The translations under genes and the position numbers were made by a program. Source: Njordibacter sp937773555 (GTDB lineage Bacteria > Pseudomonadota > Gammaproteobacteria > Pseudomonadales > Balneatricaceae). Taken from it: a DNA stretch of 64,000 nucleotides. The DNA is taken from contig NZ_CP159830.1 in NCBI RefSeq assembly GCF_047730085.1, positions 2,542,001 through 2,606,000 on the forward strand, written 5' to 3'. How positions within the stretch are numbered: the stretch's first letter is position 1; every line of letters starts with the position of its first letter. The notes beneath the pieces are model-generated. The model ran no database searches and had not been told where the DNA came from. It saw nothing but the letters and a program-made list of their open reading frames with translations. Shown here one piece after another: positions 26,896-36,081 of the stretch.

Positions 26896-28740
26896 ATGCC
26901 CATTTATCGCTCTAAAACTTCAACAGCTGGCCGCAATATGGCAGGCGCACGTGCTTTATGGCGCGCAACAGGAATGACCGACTCCGATTTTCAAAAGCCT
27001 ATTGTTGCTGTGTGCAACTCCTTCACCCAATTTGTTCCAGGGCACGTTCACCTTAAAGATATGGGTCAATTAGTGGCGCGCGAAATAGAAAAATCTGGCG
27101 GTGTTGCAAAAGAGTTTAATACCATTGCTGTGGACGATGGCATTGCCATGGGACATGACGGAATGCTGTATTCCTTGCCATCAAGAGACATCATAGCTGA
27201 CTCCGTTGAATATATGGTAAATGCCCACTGTGCTGATGCCATGGTGTGCATTTCTAACTGTGACAAAATCACCCCGGGAATGTTTATGGCTGCAATGCGC
27301 CTCAATATTCCGTGCGTTTTTGTTTCCGGTGGTCCTATGGAGGCGGGAAAAACTAAACTAGGTGATCGTAAACTAGACCTTGTTGATGCCATGGTTATTG
27401 CTGTTGACGATACGGCCAGTGATGAAACTGTCGCCGAATATGAGCGCTCTGCTTGCCCTACCTGTGGATCTTGTTCAGGTATGTTTACCGCCAACTCGAT
27501 GAACTGTTTAACAGAGGCTCTAGGCTTATCCTTACCCGGAAATGGTAGCTTATTAGCTACCCACGCAGATCGCGAAGAACTGTTCTTAGAAGCAGGTCGA
27601 ACGGTAGTGGAGTTATGTAAGCGTTATTATGAAAATGATGATGAAAGCGCACTGCCACGAAACATTGCTAGTTTTAAGGCATTTCAAAACGCAATGACCT
27701 TAGACATTGCTATGGGTGGCTCTACCAACACCATATTGCACTTGTTGGCTGCAGCCCAAGAAGGTGAAATTGACTTTGATATGTCTAATATTGATGAACT
27801 CTCTCGTAAAGTTCCACAGTTATGCAAGGTGGCCCCTAGCACACCAAAGTATCACATGGAGGACGTCCACCGTGCTGGTGGTGTCTTTGCTATATTAGGT
27901 GAACTCAACCGTGCAGGTTTACTGCACGCAGAATTACCCACTGTGCATAGCCCAACCATGGCAGACGCTCTTGCTAAATGGGATATTACAGTCACTGAGG
28001 ATGCAGCAGTTAAAAAATTCTACACAGCAGGCCCTGCGGGCATACCTACGCAAACTGCATTTAGCCAAGCCACACGCTGGCCAACTGTTGATGACGACCG
28101 TGTGGATGGGTGTGTACGCAATTTGGCTAATGCCTACTCCACTGAAGGTGGCCTTGCTGTCCTTACGGGCAACCTAGCAGAAGACGGTTGTGTAGTTAAG
28201 ACTGCTGGTGTCGATGAGAGCATCTGGTTATTTGAAGGCCCAGCTTACATTTGTGAAAGCCAAGACCAAGCTGTAGCAGATATATTAGGCGATAAAGTGA
28301 AAGAAGGTGACGTCATTGTCATTCGTTATGAGGGACCTAAAGGTGGCCCAGGGATGCAGGAAATGTTGTACCCTACCAGCTACCTTAAAACTAAAGGTTT
28401 GGGCAAAGCCTGCGCTCTATTAACTGATGGACGTTTCTCAGGGGGCACCTCTGGCTTGTCCATTGGGCACGTTTCACCAGAAGCAGCTAGTGGCGGCACT
28501 ATTGCTTTAGTTGAACAAGGTGACCGCATTCGGATCGATATCCCGAACCGCAGCATTGATGTGTTGCTTAGTGAAGATGAACTTGAGCAGCGTCGCCAAG
28601 AAATGAATGCTAAGGGTAAGCAAGGCTGGATGCCTGCAGCTGATCGCCCGCGTAAGGTTAGCTCTGCTCTTAAGTTTTATGCTAAAACAGTAACCAGCGC
28701 AGATAAGGGCGCAATCCGAGACATTAGTCTGCTGGATTAA
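26896..28740 (+). CDS. ilvD: Dihydroxy-acid dehydratase
   Basis: Iron-sulfur enzyme of valine, leucine and isoleucine synthesis that dehydrates 2,3-dihydroxy acids to 2-keto acids. The 614-residue length is canonical. Cluster-region motifs are VAVCNSFTQFVPGH, CISNCDKITPGM and CPTCGSCSGMFTANS. The C-terminal signature is DGRFSGGTSGLSIGH. Start ATG at 26896. The other branched-chain gene in the window is ilvA at 46-47.6 kb, not linked. A strong hairpin follows the stop. Confidence 0.97.
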   Translation: MPIYRSKTSTAGRNMAGARALWRATGMTDSDFQKPIVAVCNSFTQFVPGHVHLKDMGQLVAREIEKSGGVAKEFNTIAVDDGIAMGHDGMLYSLPSRDIIADSVEYMVNAHCADAMVCISNCDKITPGMFMAAMRLNIPCVFVSGGPMEAGKTKLGDRKLDLVDAMVIAVDDTASDETVAEYERSACPTCGSCSGMFTANSMNCLTEALGLSLPGNGSLLATHADREELFLEAGRTVVELCKRYYENDDESALPRNIASFKAFQNAMTLDIAMGGSTNTILHLLAAAQEGEIDFDMSNIDELSRKVPQLCKVAPSTPKYHMEDVHRAGGVFAILGELNRAGLLHAELPTVHSPTMADALAKWDITVTEDAAVKKFYTAGPAGIPTQTAFSQATRWPTVDDDRVDGCVRNLANAYSTEGGLAVLTGNLAEDGCVVKTAGVDESIWLFEGPAYICESQDQAVADILGDKVKEGDVIVIRYEGPKGGPGMQEMLYPTSYLKTKGLGKACALLTDGRFSGGTSGLSIGHVSPEAASGGTIALVEQGDRIRIDIPNRSIDVLLSEDELEQRRQEMNAKGKQGWMPAADRPRKVSSALKFYAKTVTSADKGAIRDISLLD

Positions 28741-28745
28741 ACCCC

Positions 28746-28780
28746 AACCACGCCATTATTAAAGCGGTAATGGCGTGGTT
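28746..28780. terminator. Hairpin between convergent ilvD and folA
   Basis: A perfect 13-bp stem (AACCACGCCATTA at 28746-28758 with its complement at 28768-28780) and a 9-base loop, 5 bases past the ilvD stop and overlapping the folA stop codon. There is no T-tract, so it may act as a 3'-end stabiliser or a Rho-assisted bidirectional terminator. Confidence 0.65.
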
Positions 28781-29282
28781 AACTCCGCTCTAAAACTAGA
28801 TAGCTAAAATCAAACGGGTTGGGCTCTTTTGCCGAAATATCTTCACGAGCGATCTCATGCCACAGTTCATCGTCTAGGTCAGGAAAATAAGCATCTCCTT
28901 CAACGTGGCGATGCACTCGGGTAAGGTAAACACGATCTGCTAAATCTAATGATTCTGCATAAATTTGTGCCCCACCAATAATCATCACTTCCTCAGCACC
29001 ATTAATCAGGTTAATACTCTCACCCAAGGCAACTGCTTGATCGAGACTTGATACTAGCTTAATCCCTTCAGATGGGTAGTCTGCTTGGCGACTAATGACG
29101 ATATTGTCTCGCCCAGGCAAGGGTTTACCAATAGATTCAAATGTCTTGCGGCCCATGATAACCGGTTTACCTAGAGTCATCGCTTTAAAATACTGTAAAT
29201 CACCTGGTAAATACCAAGGTAGCTGGTTATTGCGACCAATAACATTGTTCTTTGAAGCAGCAACAATTAAGGCAATAGTCAT
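28779..29282 (-). CDS. folA: Dihydrofolate reductase
   Basis: NADPH-dependent reduction of dihydrofolate to tetrahydrofolate. The 167-residue chromosomal-type protein has IALIVAASKNNVIGRNNQLPWYLPGDL (read in part: NVIGRNNQLPW), the MGRKTFESIGKPLPGR NADPH-site motif and IIGGAQIY. The start ATG overlaps the thyA stop by 4 bases (ATGA), so folate consumption and regeneration are translationally coupled. It is convergent with ilvD. Confidence 0.97.
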   Translation of the reverse strand: MTIALIVAASKNNVIGRNNQLPWYLPGDLQYFKAMTLGKPVIMGRKTFESIGKPLPGRDNIVISRQADYPSEGIKLVSSLDQAVALGESINLINGAEEVMIIGGAQIYAESLDLADRVYLTRVHRHVEGDAYFPDLDDELWHEIAREDISAKEPNPFDFSYLVLERS

Positions 29283-30073
29283 ACAGCAACCGCTCCTTTG
29301 ATGTGCGGATGCGCCTGATAATTAAATAATTCAAAGTCGTCAATCTTAAATTCAAAAATATCATTCACTTTAGGGTTAATGTGCATTTGTGGCAACGCTA
29401 TGGTGTCTCGAGATAATTGTAAATCAACTTGTTCCAAGTGGTTAGAATACAGATGCGCATCACCTAGTGTGTGAACAAAATCCCCAACCTCTAAGCCACA
29501 AACTTGGGCAACCATCATCGTCAATAACGCGTAGCTTGCAATATTAAACGGCACGCCTAGGAAAATATCGGCACTACGTTGGTACAACTGGCAGGATAAC
29601 TTGCCATTGGCTACATAAAACTGAAACATCATGTGGCATGGAGGTAAAGCCATATGCTCTACATCACCAACATTCCACGCACTCACAATTAAGCGGCGCG
29701 AGTCTGGATTACTTTTTATCTGCTCAACTATTTGACTAATTTGGTCTATATGGCCACCATCGGGTTTTGGCCATGAGCGCCACTGAGATCCATACACTGG
29801 ACCCAAATCCCCATTTTTATCAGCCCACTCATCCCAAATACGAACACCATTATCTGTTAAATATTGGATATTTGTGGAGCCTTGTAAGAACCATAACAAC
29901 TCATGAATAATAGATTTTAGGTGTAGTTTTTTAGTGGTTAGCGCGGGAAAACCTTGAGACAAATCAAAGCGCATTTGATAACCAAAAACACTCAAGGTGC
30001 CAGTACCAGTGCGGTCTTCCTTCAAAGCACCGGTATCGCGCACATGGCGCATTAGTTGGAGATACTGCTGCAT
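29279..30073 (-). CDS. thyA: Thymidylate synthase
   Basis: Converts dUMP to dTMP with methylenetetrahydrofolate as methyl donor and reductant, producing the dihydrofolate that FolA recycles. The 264-residue length matches E. coli ThyA. The nucleophile is C146 in LPPCHMMFQFYV; RTGTGT, DSRRLIVSAWN and HIYSNH-like DAHLYSNHLEQ are conserved. It follows lgt after 36 bases, the lgt-thyA order known from many gammaproteobacteria. Confidence 0.97.
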   Translation of the reverse strand: MQQYLQLMRHVRDTGALKEDRTGTGTLSVFGYQMRFDLSQGFPALTTKKLHLKSIIHELLWFLQGSTNIQYLTDNGVRIWDEWADKNGDLGPVYGSQWRSWPKPDGGHIDQISQIVEQIKSNPDSRRLIVSAWNVGDVEHMALPPCHMMFQFYVANGKLSCQLYQRSADIFLGVPFNIASYALLTMMVAQVCGLEVGDFVHTLGDAHLYSNHLEQVDLQLSRDTIALPQMHINPKVNDIFEFKIDDFELFNYQAHPHIKGAVAV

Positions 30074-30109
30074 ATAAAAAGCCCATACAAAAATAAAAGA
30101 CGTGTTATT

Positions 30110-30886
30110 TTAACCTTTAATCAAGGTCTTGCGTAGTAAAAAATAAGCCCCTAAAGCAATCATTGGTAGAGACAACAATTGCCCTTGAGTCATCCAGTTA
30201 AAGGCTACATAGTTTAAATGGGCATCTGGCTGACGAGCAAACTCTACGACAAATCTTTGTAAGCCATAACCTACTAAAAACAATCCTGAAACACGTAAGG
30301 CGGCTCTAGGCTTGGCTGAGTAGAGCCAAAGCACTAAGAACAATAAAGCGCCTTCCAGGGCCAACTGGTAGAGTTGCGAAGGATGCCTTGCTAATGCGTC
30401 TACATGGGGGAACACCATACCCCAAGGTAGGTCTGTAGGACGCCCCCAAAGCTCACCACCAATAAAGTTACCTAAGCGCCCTGCACCCAAGCCAATGGGT
30501 ACAATAGGAGCAACAAAGTCCATCACCTGATAAAATTTAAACTGATATTTGTGTGCGAACCAAATAACACCACAAATGACCCCTAGTAAACCACCATGAA
30601 AAGACATCCCGCCTTGCCATACTTTAAGTAACATACTGGGCTGTAATAAAAAGGCTTCAAATTGATAGAATAAAATATAGCCTAACCGCCCACCCAGCAC
30701 CACGCCAATGGCACCAAAGAAAATCAAATCACTCACTTGCTGTTTAGTAAATCCTGCTAATGCTGCACGGCGATTACCCAGCCATAATGCAGAGCCAAAG
30801 GCCAATAAGTACATTAGCCCATACCAGTGAATCGCTAAAGGGCCTAACTGGATCAGAACTGGATCAATATTGGGGAAAGTAAGCAT
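30110..30886 (-). CDS. lgt: Prolipoprotein diacylglyceryl transferase
   Basis: Inner-membrane enzyme that transfers diacylglycerol to the lipobox cysteine of prolipoproteins, the first lipoprotein maturation step. Seven or so hydrophobic segments are present, with the Lgt signature GAGRLGNFIGGELWGRPTD and the catalytic HGG in MSFHGGLLGVICG. I choose the ATG at 30886 (MLTFPNIDP), preceded by AAGGAT at 4 bases, giving 258 residues; the frame is open 20 codons further but without family similarity. Confidence 0.95.
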   Translation of the reverse strand: MLTFPNIDPVLIQLGPLAIHWYGLMYLLAFGSALWLGNRRAALAGFTKQQVSDLIFFGAIGVVLGGRLGYILFYQFEAFLLQPSMLLKVWQGGMSFHGGLLGVICGVIWFAHKYQFKFYQVMDFVAPIVPIGLGAGRLGNFIGGELWGRPTDLPWGMVFPHVDALARHPSQLYQLALEGALLFLVLWLYSAKPRAALRVSGLFLVGYGLQRFVVEFARQPDAHLNYVAFNWMTQGQLLSLPMIALGAYFLLRKTLIKG

Positions 30887-30894
30887 AATTATCC

Positions 30895-31689
30895 TTAAAA
30901 CCAAACACTTATTAACATTCTCAAACCCATTAAGAGTAGCATCCACGCAAACAATCGCTTCAGTAACTGCGGTGATAGTTGATGTGCCAACATAGACCCA
31001 TAGGCAGCGGCAACAAAGCTGGTAGACACGATGCCAAGTAATGCAGGCAAATAGATGTAGCCCAAACTGTGTGGCGGCAACATAGGGTTACCCCACCCCA
31101 ATATAGCATTAGACCCTGCACCGGATATGGCAATAGCAAAACCACAAGCACTTGCAGTAGCCACAGCCTTCTGTATGACCAACTGACGATTAGATAACCA
31201 TGTGACCAGCAAGTTACCACCACCAATACCAAATAGGACTGACACCCAACCAATAAGTGCGCCAGCCACTCCTAAGCCTAGGGTACCAGGTAAGTGCAAT
31301 GTGCCGGCACCAAGTTGCGAAAACATCATTCTTAAGCTTAAGAAGATGGCAAAAGCACCAAAACTGGCTTGTAGGTATATGGCAGGGATAGTGAGTGCAG
31401 TATTAACGCCAATAAAAGATCCACCAAGCATTCCAACAGCAATAGGCTTTACTAAGTACCATTCAATGGCAGCTTTTTTGTGGTGGGTACGAATGGCACT
31501 TAAAGACGTAAATATGATATTGGCTAGTGAGGTTGCAATAGCCATATAAAATACTATTTCGGGGTTTATACCTTGCAGATTAAAGGCTAATACCAATACT
31601 GGCACCACAATAATACCACCGCCAATGCCAAATAGCCCTGCTAACATGCCAGCGATCGCGCCAAGGACCATATAAGCAACAAAAATCAT
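30895..31689 (-). CDS. TauE/SafE-family sulfite/anion exporter-like membrane protein
   Basis: Polytopic membrane protein of 264 residues with two repeated halves, each with a glycine-rich motif (AGMLAGLFGIGGGIIVVP near the N-terminus; VSVLFGIGGGNLLV in the middle), the hallmark of the TauE/SafE/YfcA family. Some family members export sulfite or sulfoacetate; the substrate here is unknown. It lies 8 bases before lgt, and this position is conserved in Pseudomonas-like genomes. It is divergent from the NRDE gene. Confidence 0.85.
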   Translation of the reverse strand: MIFVAYMVLGAIAGMLAGLFGIGGGIIVVPVLVLAFNLQGINPEIVFYMAIATSLANIIFTSLSAIRTHHKKAAIEWYLVKPIAVGMLGGSFIGVNTALTIPAIYLQASFGAFAIFLSLRMMFSQLGAGTLHLPGTLGLGVAGALIGWVSVLFGIGGGNLLVTWLSNRQLVIQKAVATASACGFAIAISGAGSNAILGWGNPMLPPHSLGYIYLPALLGIVSTSFVAAAYGSMLAHQLSPQLLKRLFAWMLLLMGLRMLISVWF

Positions 31690-31768
31690 GCGTTCACTTC
31701 TAGGTAAGAAAGAGGCTATTATCTACGCTCCGCTGCATAAGCGCAAAGTTTAGGATAGCCAATTTCCC

Positions 31769-32560
31769 ATGTGCCTGATTGTTTTAGCCCACCTACTTGA
31801 TACCGACTACCCACTAATCATGGCAGCCAATCGTGATGAGTTTCGCCATAGACCTACTGAGAATATGCATTGGTGGCCTAATATCGACATATTAGCTGGA
31901 AAAGACTTGGAAGCAGGCGGTACCTGGCTAGCAGTGCATAAGAATGGCCGTTGGGCTGCAGTGACAAATATGCGCCCAACAACCAACGCTAAGGCTCCTG
32001 CCAATGATTTAGCCACATTTAAAACGCGAGGCAGATTAGCAGTTGATTTTCTAAGTCAAAATAAAACGGCAATAGAATTTGCAGCAGAGCTTCAAATGGA
32101 GCAGTTCGCAGGCTTTAATTTATTACTTTGGGATAACCACCAGCTCGTTTATTGTGCCAACCAAGAACACTGCCAACCACAAATACTGCCAGCAGGGCTA
32201 TACGGCCTAAGTAATGGCTGCCTGAATAGCGATTGGCCAAAGGTGAACGATGTTAAAGACAGATTGCAGAAAACTTTGCACCAGCCTCCCCAACACCAGC
32301 TGCTACAACAAATGATGCAGCATACCAAGATTGCTGAAGACCAAAAACTTCCTAAAACAGGCATTCCCATAGACTGGGAAAGACGTCTATCCGCTTGCTT
32401 TATCGACGCCCCTGACTACAATTATGGCACCCGTACATGCATTAGTGTATACCGCGACAAAAATGGCAAAATAGACATTCTAGAGACCTGTTTTGATCAC
32501 GCGACACCATTAGAGCAACACTTCAACTGGACCAATAAAACATTATGCATGCCAGCTTAA
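31769..32560 (+). CDS. NRDE (TANGO2-like) family protein
   Basis: Protein of 263 residues that starts Met-Cys-Leu-Ile, with Cys2 positioned as the candidate N-terminal nucleophile of this family, followed by the namesake AANRDEFRHRPT and by GKDLEAGGTWLAVHKNGRWAAVTN. The last part has NYGTRTC. TANGO2 homologues have been linked to heme trafficking in eukaryotes and some bacteria; the bacterial role is not settled. It overlaps the LysE-type gene by 16 bases, so the two are co-translated. Confidence 0.85.
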   Translation: MCLIVLAHLLDTDYPLIMAANRDEFRHRPTENMHWWPNIDILAGKDLEAGGTWLAVHKNGRWAAVTNMRPTTNAKAPANDLATFKTRGRLAVDFLSQNKTAIEFAAELQMEQFAGFNLLLWDNHQLVYCANQEHCQPQILPAGLYGLSNGCLNSDWPKVNDVKDRLQKTLHQPPQHQLLQQMMQHTKIAEDQKLPKTGIPIDWERRLSACFIDAPDYNYGTRTCISVYRDKNGKIDILETCFDHATPLEQHFNWTNKTLCMPA

Positions 32561-33168
32561 TTTTCATTAATGGCCTTGCCCTAAGTGCTGGGCTAATTGT
32601 TGCTATTGGAGCCCAGAATGCTTATTTATTGAATCGCGCTTTGCGCAACCAGCATCAATACGCAGTAGCGCTTTTTTGCAGTATTACTGACGCCAGCCTA
32701 ATTTGCCTCGGCATATTTGGTATGGGGTCTTTAGTTCAAGCCCAGCCAGATTTATGGTTATGGATCACTTGGGGTGGGGCTTTATTTTTGTTGATTTATG
32801 GTGCTTTAGCATTTAAGTCGGCAGCTAGTGACCACTCAATGAAACTAGATTCTAGCAGTAGTGAATACTCACTTATAAAAGCCCTTACTGTTGCTGCTAG
32901 TGTCAGTTTACTTAACCCTCATGCTTACTTAGATACGGTGGTTCTACTGGGTGGCATTAGTAGTCAGTATGTAGGCAGTGAAAAGCTATGGTTTGGCTTT
33001 GGCGCAGTAAGCGCCTCTTTTATTTGGTTTTTTGGCTTGGCTTGGGGGGCTAAATGGCTAATGCCTATATTTAGAAATCCTGCTGCATGGAGAGTACTTG
33101 ATGGTCTCATCGGACTCATTATGTGGAGCATTGCAGCAGGGTTAATTACCCACATATCGACTATGTAG
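32545..33168 (+). CDS. LysE/ArgO-family amino-acid exporter
   Basis: Six-helix inner-membrane protein of 207 residues with the family opening GLALSAGLIVAIGAQNAYLLN and the central SLLNPHAYLDTVVLLGG. Members export lysine or arginine; the substrate cannot be told from sequence. The start ATG lies inside the 3' end of the NRDE gene (16-base overlap). The 3' end overlaps the convergent ptsP by 27 bases, so its last nine codons are shared with the ptsP antisense strand. Confidence 0.87.
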   Translation: MHASLIFINGLALSAGLIVAIGAQNAYLLNRALRNQHQYAVALFCSITDASLICLGIFGMGSLVQAQPDLWLWITWGGALFLLIYGALAFKSAASDHSMKLDSSSSEYSLIKALTVAASVSLLNPHAYLDTVVLLGGISSQYVGSEKLWFGFGAVSASFIWFFGLAWGAKWLMPIFRNPAAWRVLDGLIGLIMWSIAAGLITHISTM

Positions 33169-35418
33169 CCGTGTTAAACCAGCAGCCTTGAGGTTGTCTT
33201 GAATGACTTGCTGCACACCATCAGCCCCGGCTTGCTCTAAGGCATGTTGTAACATTTTTTCCGCTTGGCTCAAGGTAAAGTTACGAATGACTGACTTCAC
33301 TTTTGGAAGGCTAGCTGCGTTCATCGACAAACTATCGTAACCCATACCCATAAGCAGCAGTGCACCAGCAGGGTCTCCTGCTAATTCGCCACATAAGCTT
33401 ACTGGGATATCAGCCACTTTAGCGGCGTCTACCACATGTTGCAGCGCCATCAATACGGCAGGATGCATTGTGTGATACAAATCTGCTACCTGGGGATTAT
33501 CTCGGTCTACTGCTAATATATACTGAGTTAAATCATTACTGCCAACCGACATAAAGTCTACACGTTGCGCAATATGCTTAGCTTGATAAACGGCAGCAGG
33601 CACTTCCACCATCACACCGATGGGTGGACGCACCAGTTTGTAACCTTCTTCACAGAGTTCTGAAAATGCTTGATCAATCCAACGAATAGACTCATCTATC
33701 TCACTAACGTGGGTGATCATGGGTAACATGATGCGCAAGTTGTCCAATCCCTCGCTAGCCTTGAGCATGGCACGAATTTGCACCAGAAATATTTCTGGAT
33801 GATCTAACGTTACCCGAATACCGCGCCAACCCAAAAACGGATTATCTTCTTTAATAGCGAAATAAGGCAGGTTTTTATCACCACCAATATCCAAGGTGCG
33901 CATCGTTACAGGAAGGGGCGCAAACCCATGTAATTGAGTACGATAACACTCAGTCTGTTCGTCTTCCGATGGGAAGTGCTCCTTAATCATAAACGGCACT
34001 TCAGTACGGTATAGACCTACACCCTCAGCACCCTGATCTAAGGAACGACTTACATCTAGTGGTAAGCTAGTATTAACTAACAAGGGCACTGTATGACCAT
34101 CACGTGTTTGTGCAGGAACATTTCTTAAAATTTCTAGTTCTTTAGTAAACGAGTCTTCTTCAGCAATGGCTTGTTCGTATTGACGGCGCAAGTCTTGGCT
34201 TGGGTTAAGAAAGATTCGCCCCATGTAACCATCAATAACCACCTCTTGGCCTTCCATACGCCGATAAGGAAAGTCTACTGCACCCATAATGGTAGGAATG
34301 CCCATAGATCGAGCCAGAATAGCAGCATGAGAGTTATTCGAACCCAGCGTAGAGATAATTGCTTTGAGTTTATCAGCAGGCACTTCAGCCAACATCGCTG
34401 CCGTCACTTCTTCTGCTACCAATACAGTAGCGTCTTCAAACTTACGCACTTCGGTATTAGTTTGTTGTAACTCTGCTAAAATTCGTCGCCCGAGGTCGCG
34501 GATATCAGACGCCCTTTCGCGTAGATATGGATCTTCCATGGCTTCAAATGCCCGGATATGCTGCTGCACAACTCGTCTTAGGGAGCCTTGTGCCCACTGC
34601 CCTTGGCGTATATGTTGAATGACTTCCCCAGCAAGGGCGTTGTCATCTAACATGCGCATATATACTTCGAACAACTCTTGCTCTTGGTTTTTTAAGTTGC
34701 GGGCCAAAGTGCGGCTAATAATCTTTATTTTACGCCTAACCGCTTCTAGCGCTGTTTGGAACGCTTCAACTTCTGTTTCTGCATCACGACATTTTCGATC
34801 AGGAACTTTGTCTAAGTCTGCCGGCGGAGCAATAACTGCGACGTAACCAATCGCCACACCCGCAGAGCCACTCACTCCCTCATAGTGTAAGTCTAGGCTT
34901 TCGCCATCTGCCAACGTATCCTGCCGTAAACCGCCACCAGTAGCCTCTGCGTGGGCAATAAAACCTGCAAGTTGCGCCGATAAAGTGATCAGCATCGCCT
35001 CTTCTTCGGTATCGAACTGGCGTTCGTCACGCTGCTGAACTACCAAGATGCCCAGCACCTTACGGTGATGAATTATAGGCACACCTAAAAAAGAGCTAAA
35101 GGCTTCTTCACCGGTCTCTTGTACATAATGAAAATTAGGGTGCTCGGCAGCCCGCTTAAGATTAATAGTTTCTGATTTAAGACCCACTAAACCCACCAAG
35201 CCTTTGCCCGAAGGTAACCACGCGTGGCCAATGGATGCTTGGTTAAGCCCTTCGCTCGCCATGAGCACGTAATTGTCAGTTTGGGGGAAATGCAGGTAAA
35301 TAGAGCACACATCAGTGCGCATAGCCCTGCGAACTTGGTGTACCACCAGGTTTAAGGCCGATTGTAAATCCTCAGCAGCACTCACTGCTTGGATTATTTT
35401 ACGCAAACTATGCAGCAT
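33142..35418 (-). CDS. ptsP: PTS enzyme I-Ntr (PEP-protein phosphotransferase)
   Basis: First enzyme of the nitrogen-related phosphotransferase system; it passes phosphate from PEP to NPr (PtsO). The 758-residue protein has an N-terminal GAF sensor domain (about 15-150). The PTS enzyme I domains follow, with the phospho-His in NSHAAILARSMGIP, and the PEP-binding TIM barrel has RTLDIGGDKNLPY, DFMSVGSNDLTQY and VSLCGELAGDP. It follows rppH by 23 bases, the classical rppH-ptsP pair. PtsN and PtsO are not in the window. Confidence 0.96.
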   Translation of the reverse strand: MLHSLRKIIQAVSAAEDLQSALNLVVHQVRRAMRTDVCSIYLHFPQTDNYVLMASEGLNQASIGHAWLPSGKGLVGLVGLKSETINLKRAAEHPNFHYVQETGEEAFSSFLGVPIIHHRKVLGILVVQQRDERQFDTEEEAMLITLSAQLAGFIAHAEATGGGLRQDTLADGESLDLHYEGVSGSAGVAIGYVAVIAPPADLDKVPDRKCRDAETEVEAFQTALEAVRRKIKIISRTLARNLKNQEQELFEVYMRMLDDNALAGEVIQHIRQGQWAQGSLRRVVQQHIRAFEAMEDPYLRERASDIRDLGRRILAELQQTNTEVRKFEDATVLVAEEVTAAMLAEVPADKLKAIISTLGSNNSHAAILARSMGIPTIMGAVDFPYRRMEGQEVVIDGYMGRIFLNPSQDLRRQYEQAIAEEDSFTKELEILRNVPAQTRDGHTVPLLVNTSLPLDVSRSLDQGAEGVGLYRTEVPFMIKEHFPSEDEQTECYRTQLHGFAPLPVTMRTLDIGGDKNLPYFAIKEDNPFLGWRGIRVTLDHPEIFLVQIRAMLKASEGLDNLRIMLPMITHVSEIDESIRWIDQAFSELCEEGYKLVRPPIGVMVEVPAAVYQAKHIAQRVDFMSVGSNDLTQYILAVDRDNPQVADLYHTMHPAVLMALQHVVDAAKVADIPVSLCGELAGDPAGALLLMGMGYDSLSMNAASLPKVKSVIRNFTLSQAEKMLQHALEQAGADGVQQVIQDNLKAAGLTRLHSRYVGN

Positions 35419-35441
35419 TTAGTTCAGTTCCTAACTATACA

Positions 35442-35963
35442 TTATTGGCTCTGGGCATGGCTGGGAATAATTAATCCATGATGATAAACCAGCCGTGAAT
35501 GACGTAGGCAAAGTTCTTTCATAGCACGACGATAAACCTCGCGCTTAAAAGACACCACTTGATCTACTGGGTACCAATAACTCACCCATTCCCAGGCATC
35601 AAATTCTGGGCTACTCGTGGTTGCTGTTTGCACTGCTGAATCTGGCGCCAGCATACGCAACAAAAACCATTTTTGTTTTTGACCAATACATAAAGGTTGC
35701 TGGCCTTGGCGAATCATCCGTTTAGGTAAACGATACCTCAACCAACCACGAGTACAGGCAAGTACTTCTACATGTTCTGGCGACAGGCCAATTTCTTCTT
35801 TAAGTTCCCTAAATAAGGCTTCTTCTGGCGTTTCATGGGCATCAATGCCTCCTTGGGGGAATTGCCACGCATCCCAACCCAAACGTTTTGCCCATAGCAC
35901 TTGTCCATGGGCATTTGCCAGAATAATACCTACATTGGGGCGAAAACCATCTTTATCGATCAC
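35442..35963 (-). CDS. rppH: RNA pyrophosphohydrolase
   Basis: Nudix enzyme that removes pyrophosphate from mRNA 5' ends, triggering RNase E decay. It has IDKDGFRPNVGI, WQFPQGGID and the Nudix box GGIDAHETPEEALFRELKEE-IG. I choose the GTG at 35963 because it yields the family-standard N-terminus M-I-D; an ATG at 35996 would add 11 residues. This gives 173 residues. It is divergent from the HAD phosphatase gene and upstream of ptsP. Confidence 0.93.
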   Translation of the reverse strand: MIDKDGFRPNVGIILANAHGQVLWAKRLGWDAWQFPQGGIDAHETPEEALFRELKEEIGLSPEHVEVLACTRGWLRYRLPKRMIRQGQQPLCIGQKQKWFLLRMLAPDSAVQTATTSSPEFDAWEWVSYWYPVDQVVSFKREVYRRAMKELCLRHSRLVYHHGLIIPSHAQSQ

Positions 35964-36081
35964 GGCTTTGCACCATACAAAATATATTTGCCCCATTGTT
36001 CCACAAAATGGCAGCCAACAACAACCACAGATGAAAATGAGCTAAAATAATGTTTTACCCCCCATTAATATAGGAATACCA

